Position numbers and translations under genes: made by a program
DNA from: Acholoe squamosa
Taxonomy: Eukaryota; Annelida; Polychaeta; Phyllodocida; Polynoidae
DNA length: 64,000 bases
Direction: 5' to 3'
Assembly (NCBI GenBank): GCA_949317995.1
Contig: OX439038.1
Coordinates: 60,966,813 to 61,030,812 of the forward strand
The notes under the pieces: model-generated
Database searches by the model: none
What the model was told of the DNA's origin: nothing
The model's input: only the letters and a program-made list of their open reading frames with translations
Shown here: positions 1 through 8,985 of the stretch, piece by piece
How positions within the stretch are numbered: position 1 is the first letter of the stretch
Layout of the letters: each line of letters begins with the position of its first letter

Positions 1-1070
1 GACGCTTTCGCTCCGTTCTTTTTCTTCCGGCGCTGAACCTTGGTGGGCTGCGCCGGCATCTCAGGACTGGAATCCGACTCCCGTGGATTCCTGTCCTCTG
101 TACGAGGGCTCCTCCTTCCGCTGACCGGGGAGTCAGAGTCGGAAGAGACCTTGGTTTTCTGTTGGGCCTGCTGTTTGCGATGGGCCCGGCGAGCTGCGGT
201 GAGCTCCTTCTGCTGCTTGGCAAGCTCGGCTCGCTTTGCCTCCACAGCAGCCTGCTGGCGCGAGATGTCCTCTTCCGAGATCTCGCCAGGTGCCTCCGGG
301 ATGTCGGCAGCTGGGTCGGTCTCGGTTGTGGACCTCTCGACGGCGATGCGGACATCCTCAGCCTCCAGATCGCTCTCGGTGAGAGGACCCTTAGGCGCAG
401 GTTTACGGGTCAATCGCTTGACCCGGTCGGTTTCCACCAACGACAAGGTGACTGTGGAGTCTGTATCCATGTCGGATTCGGACTCCCTTAACTCCGAGGC
501 CTTTCGGGTGATGCCCTCGGAGATCAACACAGCTCGGGCCAGACTTTCGTTGACCGCCATATTCTCCGCTAACTTCAGGTAGTTGCGAAGCCAAGAAACT
601 GGCATATTGTCAGCCAGCTCGTCACTGCACGAGTCCATTACCAGAGTCTTGAAATCATCTGGTATGGGCTCGGGCACGCCCTGCTCCACCGCCATTGGTC
701 CGCATCCGAACATGGAGGCGTGCATGGGGATGTAGGTCCCCCAGGAGGTGTACACAACACCGGCCTCGCGATCGACGTGTGCCATACGTTCGATCCGAGT
801 CTTGAATCCCGGAGGATACATTGGAATGTCCAGGACATCCACTTTGCTACCCGAAGCGGCTGCTGCAGACGAGCGCTCCGGGCGTGGTGGTGGTGGAGGT
901 GGCATCCTTTCCCGGTCGGTGGCCTCGGCCATAGCCGAGAGCGTCCGGGCGGCCTCCTCTGTCGAAGAATCCATAGATTCCTCGACCCGAGACGGGACCT
1001 TCGGGTCCTCGTCTAGCTCCAACACAACGTTGGCAGTCTGACGCGCGGCGTCAATCGTCCCCTGTGCCAT
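1..1070 (-). CDS. Element 1 ORF3 (non-env accessory protein), partial
   Basis: An open minus-strand frame follows pol and runs off base 1 with no stop. It is open from about 1171; the first ATG is at 1070, giving at least 356 codons. From the N-terminus: an acidic Ser/Thr-rich stretch, a PPPPPR run near 880-900, a region with the motif DIPMYPPGFKTR (about 800-835), then about 700-560 (ending NYLKLAENMAVNESLARAVL), then a long Glu/Lys/Gln-rich helical segment (300-180) and a basic tail QRRKKKNG at the edge. I see no signal peptide or membrane segment, so it is unlikely to be an envelope protein. Position, composition and layout resemble the ORF3 of element 2 (49490-50305 and 47355-49556), but similarity by eye is weak. 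Function unknown; a nucleic-acid-binding or structural role is inference. Confidence 0.75.
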   Translation of the reverse strand, partial: MAQGTIDAARQTANVVLELDEDPKVPSRVEESMDSSTEEAARTLSAMAEATDRERMPPPPPPRPERSSAAAASGSKVDVLDIPMYPPGFKTRIERMAHVDREAGVVYTSWGTYIPMHASMFGCGPMAVEQGVPEPIPDDFKTLVMDSCSDELADNMPVSWLRNYLKLAENMAVNESLARAVLISEGITRKASELRESESDMDTDSTVTLSLVETDRVKRLTRKPAPKGPLTESDLEAEDVRIAVERSTTETDPAADIPEAPGEISEEDISRQQAAVEAKRAELAKQQKELTAARRAHRKQQAQQKTKVSSDSDSPVSGRRSPRTEDRNPRESDSSPEMPAQPTKVQRRKKKNGAKA

Positions 1071-1282
1071 GGCACTGAGGGCGACTTCCAAATAATTTGG
1101 CGTCTGTGTTGGACTCCTCCCGAAGGATTCGTCCAACAAAAGGTGGATGTTAGGCAAGCTAACCGACAGCTAGGGGCCTGTAAACCGCCAACAATAACTA
1201 GAGCAAAAACGGGTGGCGTCTTACCACCACGAGTCCGCTCTAGTTATGACCAGTATGACGCAGCAGCTCGTTGTGTACTGAG
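1071..1282 (-). other. Spacer between pol and ORF3 of element 1
   Basis: About 210 bases without a long ORF separate the pol stop (1283) from the first ORF3 ATG. A GGTAAG string on the minus strand near 1223 could be a splice donor, but no transcript evidence exists. ORF3 could be expressed from a spliced message or by reinitiation; the sequence does not decide. Confidence 0.4.
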
Positions 1283-4200
1283 TTAGGTTATGGCAGACCT
1301 CAACCGGGGACTGCGTCTAACGCCTTCGGTTAGCCTCTTATTTTTCCCGGCATTACGTACGGCCCTTTCCGGATTCCCCTTAGCCACAGCGGGCACCTTC
1401 CCATACGTAATGCCTTCACTCAGCGAGACATTTTTCCTTTTCTTACGATTAGGTCGTTTCCTGGCCTTCGTCTTCTTTTTCATCATACCTTCGTCTCCCG
1501 GCGTCTTTCTCGGCCGGCCTCTAGGGCGTTTCGTCGGTACTACCACGCTCGGTCCGCTAGGGACAGATACAGGTGGTTTGTAGCCGAACTCCCTCTCCGC
1601 CTCTTCGCGTCCCTTCCAGGGCCGAAGTTTTCCGACATTTGTCTTCCATTTCCTACCAGTTAGGCAGTCCTCCATCATCACCGTGGATTCGGAGATGACA
1701 CGAATTATTTTAAACGGACCTTCCCAAGGCGTTACGAGCTTCAGCTTCTCCAGCGGCTCATAATACCTTAGGACTTTGTCCCCTACATTAAAACGAATTC
1801 GTTTAGCATTGGTGTCATAACCCACCTTCTGCCACTTCGCACTCTTCAGCAGTTCTTTACGAACGGCCTCGTATGCCTGTTTGAACCTGTCCCTTAATGA
1901 CTCCACAAACAACACAGTGCAGGGCGCCTCCTGGTCTATACCAACCACTCCATACACTAAGTCGGCGGGCATTATGATGTCCTCCCCGAACACTAGCAGG
2001 TTGGGAGTGCAATTAGTGGATGAATGGACAGTGTTGTTGTAGGCATGTACCACAAACTCACACTGTTCATCCCAGTCATCCTGGTGGGTATTGACCAGGG
2101 GCTTTAGCACTTGTATGAGGGTTCTGTTGAAACGCTCTACCTGCCCATCCGACTGTGGTCGGTATGGGTTTGTTCGGGTCTTGCAAATGGCTAGGTAATG
2201 GCACATTTCCTGCCATAGCTCCGACTCGAACTCCCTTCCTTGGTCGCTGTGCATCATAAGGGGAACACCCAAATGTAGCACCAAGCCTTTCACAAATGCC
2301 TCCTCACACGTGGCGGCTTTGTGGTTAGGAAGGGGGAACACCCGAGTGTACTTGGTATAATAGTCGGTTACGACCATCATACAAGTATTACCTGGGGGCG
2401 TCGTTTTAATTCCACTGATGATATCTATCGCCACTCGAGTGAATCTGATACCAAACAATTCCTGGGATAGGGGTTGCTTACCCAGGCCGGGTCCCGGCTT
2501 GTTTTTACAGCAATCCGGGCAAGTGGCGATCCACCGAAGCAGGTCGCCTCTCATACCAGGCCAGTAGTAACGCCTTTGTAGGCGCTCTATTGACCTTTTC
2601 TTACCGAAATGGCCACTTGTTTGATGGCCATGGCAATAATACATGATATCCCTCCTCATCGGGGTGGGTATCACTATTTGCAACAGCCTACCATTGGTGG
2701 GAGTTGTCTTCCACCTGCACAGTATGCCGTCTCGGATCTCTAGCTCGGTCCATTGGGCTAGCAACCGCCTCGCCTCCCTATCCTCTAGGGATACTAGCGG
2801 CCTTGCCGGTTTAATACCTGACCGTAGGTATTCCATTATGCGCGCAGTGGTGGGATCCGACTGTTGGAACTTCTTGATGGTCTCCGGGGACCAATCAAGA
2901 TAGCTAAACACAGCCTCCTCCCAGGGGATACGGGGGGTGGTATGATTAAATACCAACCCGGCTACCACAGCACTGTGGGCCCCGCAGTCATCACAAGTGG
3001 CATTTTGGCACCTTCGGATGGGTCGTCTCGACAAGGCATCCGCATTGATATGTTTAGTACCGGGTCGGTGCTCTATTTGCTTATGCTCTAATCCGAATTC
3101 GGATAGGTGAGCTAACCATCGTCCTATCATCCCCTCGGCGTCCTTAAAATTAAGGAGCCACCTAAGAGACGAATGGTCGGTTCTTAAGGTAAAGTCACTT
3201 CCCCAAAGGAAATGCTTGAACTTCTTCGTATACACCACCACAGCGAGGAGTTCTCGCTTGGTGGTACAATAATTTCGCTGTGTCTTGCTTAACGTGTTGC
3301 TAGCAAATGCTATTGGCACTTCGACTCCCCCTTGGACCTGAGAGAGAGCTGCCCCAATTGCATCATTGCTCGCATCGGTGTCTAAGATGAAATGTCCCTC
3401 GGGAGTGGGATATTTCAACACGGGTGTATTCCTAAACAAATCTTTTATTTTATTAAAAGATTCTTCTTGCTCGCTGGTCCATGGGAATGGGTCCCGTGCC
3501 CTACCCGGAGTCCAGTGAGCTAAACACTGCATGGGGAAGCTCACACGAGAGTAATTTGGTATGAAATCACGATAATAGGAACAGAATCCTAAAAATGATC
3601 TCACCTCCTTAGCACTCGTAGGTCTTTCCCAATTTTCTACAGCTTCCAATTTTTCCAGATCTGCACTCACCCCGTTAGGAGTAATGATCCTTCCCAAGTA
3701 TGTAATGGTTTTCTTAAACAAATTACACTTCTTGGGTTTAAGTTTAAGACCGTTTGATAGTATCGGGTCAAGGACTAATTGCAGATTCGCCAGGCATTGC
3801 TTGAACGACTTGCCGAACACAACCACATCATCCAAGTAAACCAGGCATTTCTTCCACAAAAGATCACTCAGTAAGGATTCCATCATAGCCTCGAATGTAG
3901 CGGGGGCGTTACACAATCCGAAGGGTAAGACATTATACTCGAATAGCCCCATATGACTGGAGAATGCTGTCTTCTCCTTGTCATCCGGGTGCATCGGTAT
4001 TTGCCAATACCCGGACTGTAAATCCAAGGTACAGAACCATTGGTTTCCGCCCAAGCTATCTAAAGTCTCGTCTATCCTTGGTAAAGGATACGAGTTCTTC
4101 TTTGTTATACCATTCAATTTCCGATAGTCGACACAAAAGCGGATTGTACCGTCTTTCTTAGTGGTCATACAAACAGGGCTAGACCAGGGACTCGAGCTGG

Positions 4201-5518
4201 GCATGATTACCCCTAGGTCTAACTGTTTTTGTATTTCCTCTTCGCAAATTAACTTCTTCTTTAGAGGAAGTCTACGATACGGAATTTTAAAAGGTTTCTC
4301 GTTGCCCACATCTATGGTGTGCAACACCTTATCGGATCTACCCACCGGTCCTCCCTCCCTACCAAAAGCACTCTCGTACTTCTGTAGGAGTTTCGCCAGG
4401 CAATCCTTATCCTCCGTATTTTCTAAATCGGACTGATCAATCAGCTTTTGGAATTCTTCATCCAAAGGATGCTTACTAACAGGGTTCAGTGGTTTATTGA
4501 ATTTGGCCTCGGCGACATGTTCTACCGAGCTCATCCTCCCAATACAGTCGCCTCGCCTCAGATAGACTACTGAACCACTTCGGTTAGTCATGGGTAATAC
4601 AGCCCAAGCTGCATTAGCCACTAATGTATCCACTGAGTCTAACCCGACGCTCGACAAGTACACCGTATCGGGTTCATAGACTCCAGTTTCATTCCTTTGA
4701 GCCATGGACCCGCCACAAAGGACATCGCAAGTGGTACCTGGTGGGATCTTCACCGTATGTATCACTGATGCGACCGAAGACACCTGTCTCAATACGCATT
4801 GGACATGCAAGCCATACGGGTTCCGTATACTCATCATACCGTCCCTCGGGTCCAAGACGGCCCCGTAAAAGCTTGCAAAATCCAGTCCGAGGATTCCGTC
4901 ATCACTAACCTCTGCTATAGTTGGCGAAAGAACAAATTCTTTGCCTCCTATACGGATAGGCATAAACGTCCTACCAAATGTACGCATGCTGCTTCCGTCG
5001 GCCGTGCAAGCATTTACCCCCGTTTTGAGGTTCTCATGGCTGCTGGCCACCGAGTCGAAAAACCTTTTGGACACACAGGAATGGCTAGCTCCGGTATCCA
5101 CCAAGAATTCTCCTACCCGGCCCTCCACAGATATGGGTACATACCACCGTCTCCCCCCTAAGGGTGAGGGGTTACTGGTAAACTGGAGAAAGTCTCCCGA
5201 ATCACCAAGATTCAATCCGAGTCCTCTCAGGAATTCCAGACACGGATGACTTGGGGGAAGGCGTGTCCCACACACTCGGATCAACTCTTTGATCCATCCT
5301 TCCTCTCCCCTAGTGTGGCCACTCGCCTCCATACGCTCACCCTCATACATACAAACACTAGGGTCCCCGGCCCCGGCCAAGGTGCAGGGGTGCGCACCCC
5401 CGGCCACCCGGCCTCCAGGTGTAATTGATTCGAAATCTTCCACCGGGTCACCCCCGGTAGCATTTTGGCATTCGTTCTTCCTTGGGGTCGTATCAGATGC
5501 CGTTGATACAACCCCCAC
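1283..5518 (-). CDS. pol: Element 1 Pol polyprotein (PR-RT-RNase H-IN)
   Basis: A polyprotein of about 1411 residues that would copy element RNA and insert the cDNA. Aspartic protease: DTGAS at 141-145, with ILGLDF downstream. Reverse transcriptase: about 420-590, with FCVDYRKLNG, LPFGLCNAPATF and the catalytic YLDD near 557-560. RNase H: DTDAS near 708, then RELLAV and RTDHSSLRW. Integrase: an HHCC zinc site (about 955-1005, ending TCPDCC), D near 1029, HSDQG near 1087 and DGQVERF near 1126, then a GPF-type module (WEGPFKI). A basic tail holds an AT-hook, KRPRGRPRK, near 1326. No chromodomain. There is no stop inside. The frame is -1 relative to gag and opens only about 12 bases before the gag stop, with no good ATG, so it is probably made as Gag-Pol by frameshifting. 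Confidence 0.96.
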   Translation of the reverse strand: MGVVSTASDTTPRKNECQNATGGDPVEDFESITPGGRVAGGAHPCTLAGAGDPSVCMYEGERMEASGHTRGEEGWIKELIRVCGTRLPPSHPCLEFLRGLGLNLGDSGDFLQFTSNPSPLGGRRWYVPISVEGRVGEFLVDTGASHSCVSKRFFDSVASSHENLKTGVNACTADGSSMRTFGRTFMPIRIGGKEFVLSPTIAEVSDDGILGLDFASFYGAVLDPRDGMMSIRNPYGLHVQCVLRQVSSVASVIHTVKIPPGTTCDVLCGGSMAQRNETGVYEPDTVYLSSVGLDSVDTLVANAAWAVLPMTNRSGSVVYLRRGDCIGRMSSVEHVAEAKFNKPLNPVSKHPLDEEFQKLIDQSDLENTEDKDCLAKLLQKYESAFGREGGPVGRSDKVLHTIDVGNEKPFKIPYRRLPLKKKLICEEEIQKQLDLGVIMPSSSPWSSPVCMTTKKDGTIRFCVDYRKLNGITKKNSYPLPRIDETLDSLGGNQWFCTLDLQSGYWQIPMHPDDKEKTAFSSHMGLFEYNVLPFGLCNAPATFEAMMESLLSDLLWKKCLVYLDDVVVFGKSFKQCLANLQLVLDPILSNGLKLKPKKCNLFKKTITYLGRIITPNGVSADLEKLEAVENWERPTSAKEVRSFLGFCSYYRDFIPNYSRVSFPMQCLAHWTPGRARDPFPWTSEQEESFNKIKDLFRNTPVLKYPTPEGHFILDTDASNDAIGAALSQVQGGVEVPIAFASNTLSKTQRNYCTTKRELLAVVVYTKKFKHFLWGSDFTLRTDHSSLRWLLNFKDAEGMIGRWLAHLSEFGLEHKQIEHRPGTKHINADALSRRPIRRCQNATCDDCGAHSAVVAGLVFNHTTPRIPWEEAVFSYLDWSPETIKKFQQSDPTTARIMEYLRSGIKPARPLVSLEDREARRLLAQWTELEIRDGILCRWKTTPTNGRLLQIVIPTPMRRDIMYYCHGHQTSGHFGKKRSIERLQRRYYWPGMRGDLLRWIATCPDCCKNKPGPGLGKQPLSQELFGIRFTRVAIDIISGIKTTPPGNTCMMVVTDYYTKYTRVFPLPNHKAATCEEAFVKGLVLHLGVPLMMHSDQGREFESELWQEMCHYLAICKTRTNPYRPQSDGQVERFNRTLIQVLKPLVNTHQDDWDEQCEFVVHAYNNTVHSSTNCTPNLLVFGEDIIMPADLVYGVVGIDQEAPCTVLFVESLRDRFKQAYEAVRKELLKSAKWQKVGYDTNAKRIRFNVGDKVLRYYEPLEKLKLVTPWEGPFKIIRVISESTVMMEDCLTGRKWKTNVGKLRPWKGREEAEREFGYKPPVSVPSGPSVVVPTKRPRGRPRKTPGDEGMMKKKTKARKRPNRKKRKNVSLSEGITYGKVPAVAKGNPERAVRNAGKNKRLTEGVRRSPRLRSAIT

Positions 5519-5527
5519 TAGTTTTCC
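5518..5527 (-). promoter_or_regulatory. Candidate -1 ribosomal frameshift site at gag-pol junction
   Basis: The minus strand reads GGAAAACTAG: Glu-Asn-stop in the gag frame, and pol is open in the -1 frame. The same ten bases end gag of element 2 (54988-54997), and a G-rich run follows in both (TGGGGG; GAAGGGG). GGAAAAC is not a perfect X XXY YYZ heptamer, but AAC in the A-site position is typical of -1 sites. Function is inferred. Confidence 0.55.
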
Positions 5528-8457
5528 ACGTCAGTGGAATCCGTAGTGTTCTCCCTTCCTTCGCCGTTGTCTTCGGGTTCATAGAAGGCAGCCATTACCG
5601 GTTTAGCAGCGGTACACTCAGATGAATAGTGTCCCATGCGCTGGCATCTAAAACACTTTACAGTTCGGCGATCCACTCGGGGTCTCTGCCGACTGGCTTG
5701 GATGGCATCTGTAATTTTCTTACACATGTCCTCCATAAGTTTGGTCATGTCCGGGGACTGACCCTTCACTTTATCGGCGCTTACGAAAGGTTTGGATGCC
5801 TTCTCACTGGCCTTCGGGTCACTCTTGACCTCGGGTGGTGGTCTTGAGTCCCTTGGCTTATTGAAAGCTTTCCTAGGAATATACTTCCTGCCCGTAGTAT
5901 TCTTCCTTAATTGGACCGAACAGAAGGTTCCGTCCTCCTGTTCGATTTCAATCAATTCGAAATCATCTGAGGGGACTTGCGCCTCAGACTGCTGGACTAC
6001 TGATACCAGAGGAGCCGAGCGGCTGGCATTCGGTATGTCTCCGGCTAACATTGTTCGCTTCTTCACGGCCATATCTATACCATTAAATATGTCGTGAAGC
6101 GTTACGCCTTCTTTCCAGGCATCCCTGGCAGCAACCTGCTCATCTCGGTCTCTCAGACCCTTGACGAATTGTGTAATCAGATCGTCCATATACCAGTCCT
6201 GGTTTTCAGTACCGGGTCTGGCCTTACTTAGCAGGGCATGGAGCTCCATACCGTATGCTCGGAAAGCTTCGTTAGGCTTCTGTGTACGTTTCTTGAAACG
6301 GACCATCGGGTCCTCCTTGACCATGTTGCATAACAGTCCACTAGCAGATTCTACCAACTGCTCAAAACTTCCAACGAGACCATACCAGGTCCGCCATTGC
6401 TCTACAGCCATGCGACCCGGGCCGCCCTTCAAACATCTTACCAGATGTGGCTTGGCCTCGTATGGGGTCCACCCATTACAATTTATCACGTCGATGAAGT
6501 CTTCAAACCACTCTTTCCAAGGTCGAGTACCGTCATATTCTTTTGGAATAACGGCTACCCTTCGGGCAGAATTATGAGCATACATCAATCTAGTGCATTG
6601 CTGTTTGCTCCATTCAACCGCCTTTGTTTCATTCAAGGTTCGGTTGCCCCCTATACCACCGAAGCTCGTATTGCCCGGTGGAGGTGGTGGTGGTGGCTGC
6701 GTATACGTCCACTGTGGCACACTGTGGTTCGTATAACCCGCGCCACCCTGGTTAGGGCCGGGACCCGAGGTACCACTGTAGCCTGTGGTACCCGGGGTAC
6801 CGCCCCCTCCTTGTGCGCTTTGATAACCGCCGTTTGAAGGCTGGTTACCCGTCGGATGACTGCCATCGTTTGATGGATTGGGTTGGTTGCTGTCATTACC
6901 AGCTCCCAACCCCGCACTGTCACTCGGATCCACATGTATGTGGAATCCGTTAGTCTCTGCACTACTGTCAGAGGCTTCCCGTGGTATATAATCCGGGTCC
7001 AAATTGTGGACTATGGGGACTTCACTCATCCGGACTCTACTAGTTCGGCCATGTTTATCTTGGGTTCTGATATAAACTCCCCCTTGATCTACATTCCGCG
7101 TCGCATTATCATTAACAAAAGGATTATACGGCGGATGCTTCGGCGTAGAACAGGAGACTGGGTCGCCCTGTTTAACGAAAGTCGAGTTCGGGTTTGTGTC
7201 CTTACTCGCCGGAGGGGCATTCGCTTGCTCCTGCTCCTGTAAATAACTCTCCATGGCAGACTTATTTATTGTGAGGGTAGCTAGATCTGTGGTTAGGTTT
7301 CGCTGTTCCTCCCTAAGCTGTGCGTTTTCTGCTAAGATTTCGGATCGAATCTTTTCATTTTCCGCCACAGCTCGGTTTCGTTCTTCCTGAGCGGCTAAAG
7401 CCTCTCGCTTAATAATATCCTTTAATAAGCGGTACTTTTCACCTTTTTCTTTCTGAGACCTTTGATACTCATTGGTCTCCTTCCTTATCTCGGCTTGTTC
7501 CGAGACCATTTTGGCCTCTGTCTCCGCCTTTCGGAGTTGAAGTTTCTTCAGCTTCTCCTCCATAGCATGCAACTCGGATTGTAATCTGTTTACATCCCGG
7601 GCCTTAGCAACTTCTTCGGCTCTAGCCTTTTCGATTGCTCTAAGTCTATTGGCTTCTTCGAGTTCCAACTCGGCCAATCTTTTCTCTTTCTCGAGTTCGT
7701 CTCTTTCTTTCCTTTCCAAACGATGGGTTGCCGAAGTTAGACGATACTTTAGGTCAGATTCTTTTAGAATCGCCTCCTGCTCATCGGAACGTAATTTTCC
7801 GATCCGAGACTTAGTTTCCTTTTCTATTTTTAATTGGGCCGCCATGAATTGTTCATGTTGCCGCTTAGCTTGTAACTCTACCTGTTCTTTGGCTTTCAAA
7901 TAGGCCGGGGTAGTTTTATACCCGGGGCCCATCCGACGTCCGTATATAGACCTGCGACTGCCTCCAGGATTAAACATGGAGTCAGACAAGCCTTCGTCTA
8001 GCGATCGGCCTAAGTGATGCCTTTCCGAGCTTTTCGGTTCAGCACCCCTAGGCTTATTCTTCGCATTCACGCCTGGGACTATTGCGTCCCTTATGGCTTT
8101 GCCATCGTCGCTGTCATGGTCCGACGATGTCATTAATGGGGGTACCTCGTTTGCACCATCCGGTACTGCTACTGGGGGGGTCGCAGTACATTTTCCAGGG
8201 CCTTGTACCACTGGCATACCCAAGTTGCTAGCCGAGCCTGCTGGTACAATGGGACACAGCTGGAGTCTACTAGTTATAGCTTGGGACCAATCACTCAGGT
8301 CTAAAGTTGGGGGTTTTACTATTCCCTTGAACAATCCCGTATCCGGTACTCCCATTTGGGGTGTACCCGGATACAAGTTTACGATACCATCACCCGTGGC
8401 ACCGTCTATCAGACCAGGTGTCGAGAAAACAGTTCGGACACCCGCCGGATTATACAT
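5518..8457 (-). CDS. gag: Element 1 Gag
   Basis: Particle-forming structural protein, about 979 residues from the first in-frame ATG at 8457. The frame is open upstream to the primer-binding site but has no ATG there, so M8457 is the best start. Layout from that ATG: a Pro/Gly/Ser-rich N-terminus, a long charged coiled coil (about 185-415), a Gly/Asn/Ser/Pro-rich linker with a PPPPPPP run, and a capsid-like helical domain (about 635-785; WKEWFEDFIDVINCNGW, WRTWYGL, FKKRTQKPNEAF). A CCHC knuckle follows near 932-946, CFRCQRMGHYSSEC, of CX2CX4HX4C type, expected to bind element RNA. It ends in TAG at 5518-5520, within the frameshift string. The long coiled coil before the capsid is unusual for gypsy Gag but is shared with element 2. 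Confidence 0.92.
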   Translation of the reverse strand: MYNPAGVRTVFSTPGLIDGATGDGIVNLYPGTPQMGVPDTGLFKGIVKPPTLDLSDWSQAITSRLQLCPIVPAGSASNLGMPVVQGPGKCTATPPVAVPDGANEVPPLMTSSDHDSDDGKAIRDAIVPGVNAKNKPRGAEPKSSERHHLGRSLDEGLSDSMFNPGGSRRSIYGRRMGPGYKTTPAYLKAKEQVELQAKRQHEQFMAAQLKIEKETKSRIGKLRSDEQEAILKESDLKYRLTSATHRLERKERDELEKEKRLAELELEEANRLRAIEKARAEEVAKARDVNRLQSELHAMEEKLKKLQLRKAETEAKMVSEQAEIRKETNEYQRSQKEKGEKYRLLKDIIKREALAAQEERNRAVAENEKIRSEILAENAQLREEQRNLTTDLATLTINKSAMESYLQEQEQANAPPASKDTNPNSTFVKQGDPVSCSTPKHPPYNPFVNDNATRNVDQGGVYIRTQDKHGRTSRVRMSEVPIVHNLDPDYIPREASDSSAETNGFHIHVDPSDSAGLGAGNDSNQPNPSNDGSHPTGNQPSNGGYQSAQGGGGTPGTTGYSGTSGPGPNQGGAGYTNHSVPQWTYTQPPPPPPPGNTSFGGIGGNRTLNETKAVEWSKQQCTRLMYAHNSARRVAVIPKEYDGTRPWKEWFEDFIDVINCNGWTPYEAKPHLVRCLKGGPGRMAVEQWRTWYGLVGSFEQLVESASGLLCNMVKEDPMVRFKKRTQKPNEAFRAYGMELHALLSKARPGTENQDWYMDDLITQFVKGLRDRDEQVAARDAWKEGVTLHDIFNGIDMAVKKRTMLAGDIPNASRSAPLVSVVQQSEAQVPSDDFELIEIEQEDGTFCSVQLRKNTTGRKYIPRKAFNKPRDSRPPPEVKSDPKASEKASKPFVSADKVKGQSPDMTKLMEDMCKKITDAIQASRQRPRVDRRTVKCFRCQRMGHYSSECTAAKPVMAAFYEPEDNGEGRENTTDSTDVEN

Positions 8458-8606
8458 TTGTTGTTGACTGGGTTTCCAGTCTAACAACAGATGCTGGGAT
8501 GTAAAGTCATCCTCTTCGAATCCCTCTAGCCCAGGGCTGGGGGGATCCGCTTCGGGTTTCCCGAGGCTTTCGGCCAATGTGGCCGCGCACCACCCCCGAA
8601 CCAACT

Positions 8607-8619
8607 GGTCACAGCACCA
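8607..8619 (-). other. Primer-binding site, element 1
   Basis: One base inside the 5' LTR the minus strand reads TGGTGCTGTGACC, the expected place and TGG start for a tRNA-primed PBS. Element 2 has TGGTGCCGTGACC at the matching place, one base different. I could not assign the tRNA from memory. Confidence 0.75.
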
Positions 8620-8620
8620 G

Positions 8621-8985
8621 TGTAATGGTTCGTATTGACTTATATGTTGGGTGGCTCTTTGGCTCGCTTACCACTAGAAATACCAACACAACACGAGTAG
8701 TTCGGGTTGGGCAAAGCCCCAGAAACCCCTACCTCTCGGGTAGGACTTTATTCCACTCTAGTCTACAGGTTAAACTGCGTGTCTGGACTGGACTAGATCC
8801 AGTCACCTTCTGCCGCTCGTCCGGCTCCTTAGTAGGAGCTGGACGCGAGGCATGGTGCCGCCCCCTCTTGTACCAACGGGGTATCACAAAGCGACACCTA
8901 GCTGGCATAGAAGGAACAGGCACCACACAAACACGTCTCTCGGATGAACGGCACTAATATATATACAACGATACCGGCCCCTACA
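8621..8985 (-). repeat. 5' LTR of element 1 (365 bp)
   Basis: Begins TG and ends CA on either strand (TGTAATGG...CCCCTACA on the plus strand). The inner edge is fixed by the primer-binding site, the outer edge by similarity to the solo LTR at 13095-13461. On the minus strand AATAAA lies near 8745-8750, a plausible poly(A) signal. The partner LTR is off the window, so age cannot be estimated. Confidence 0.85.

Larger units (their letters stand above)
1..8985 (-). mobile_element. Ty3/gypsy-type LTR retrotransposon, element 1 (3' part off the window)
   Basis: Seen: on the minus strand the order is LTR (8985-8621), primer-binding site, gag, pol and a third ORF leaving at base 1. The domain order PR-RT-RNase H-IN is that of Ty3/gypsy elements. 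The 3' LTR, polypurine tract and one flank are off the window, so completeness cannot be judged. The visible flank is ATTG (8986-8989); the related solo LTR at 13095 suggests a 4-bp target duplication. Gag and pol have no internal stop, so this is the more intact of the two related elements here. The coding parts are visibly richer in G+C than the flanking DNA. Confidence 0.95.

Noticed and set aside
40..582. Plus-strand ORF of 180 codons, and 162-491
   Set aside because: Antisense shadow of element 1 ORF3; the minus-strand frame is open over the whole region and has sensible composition.
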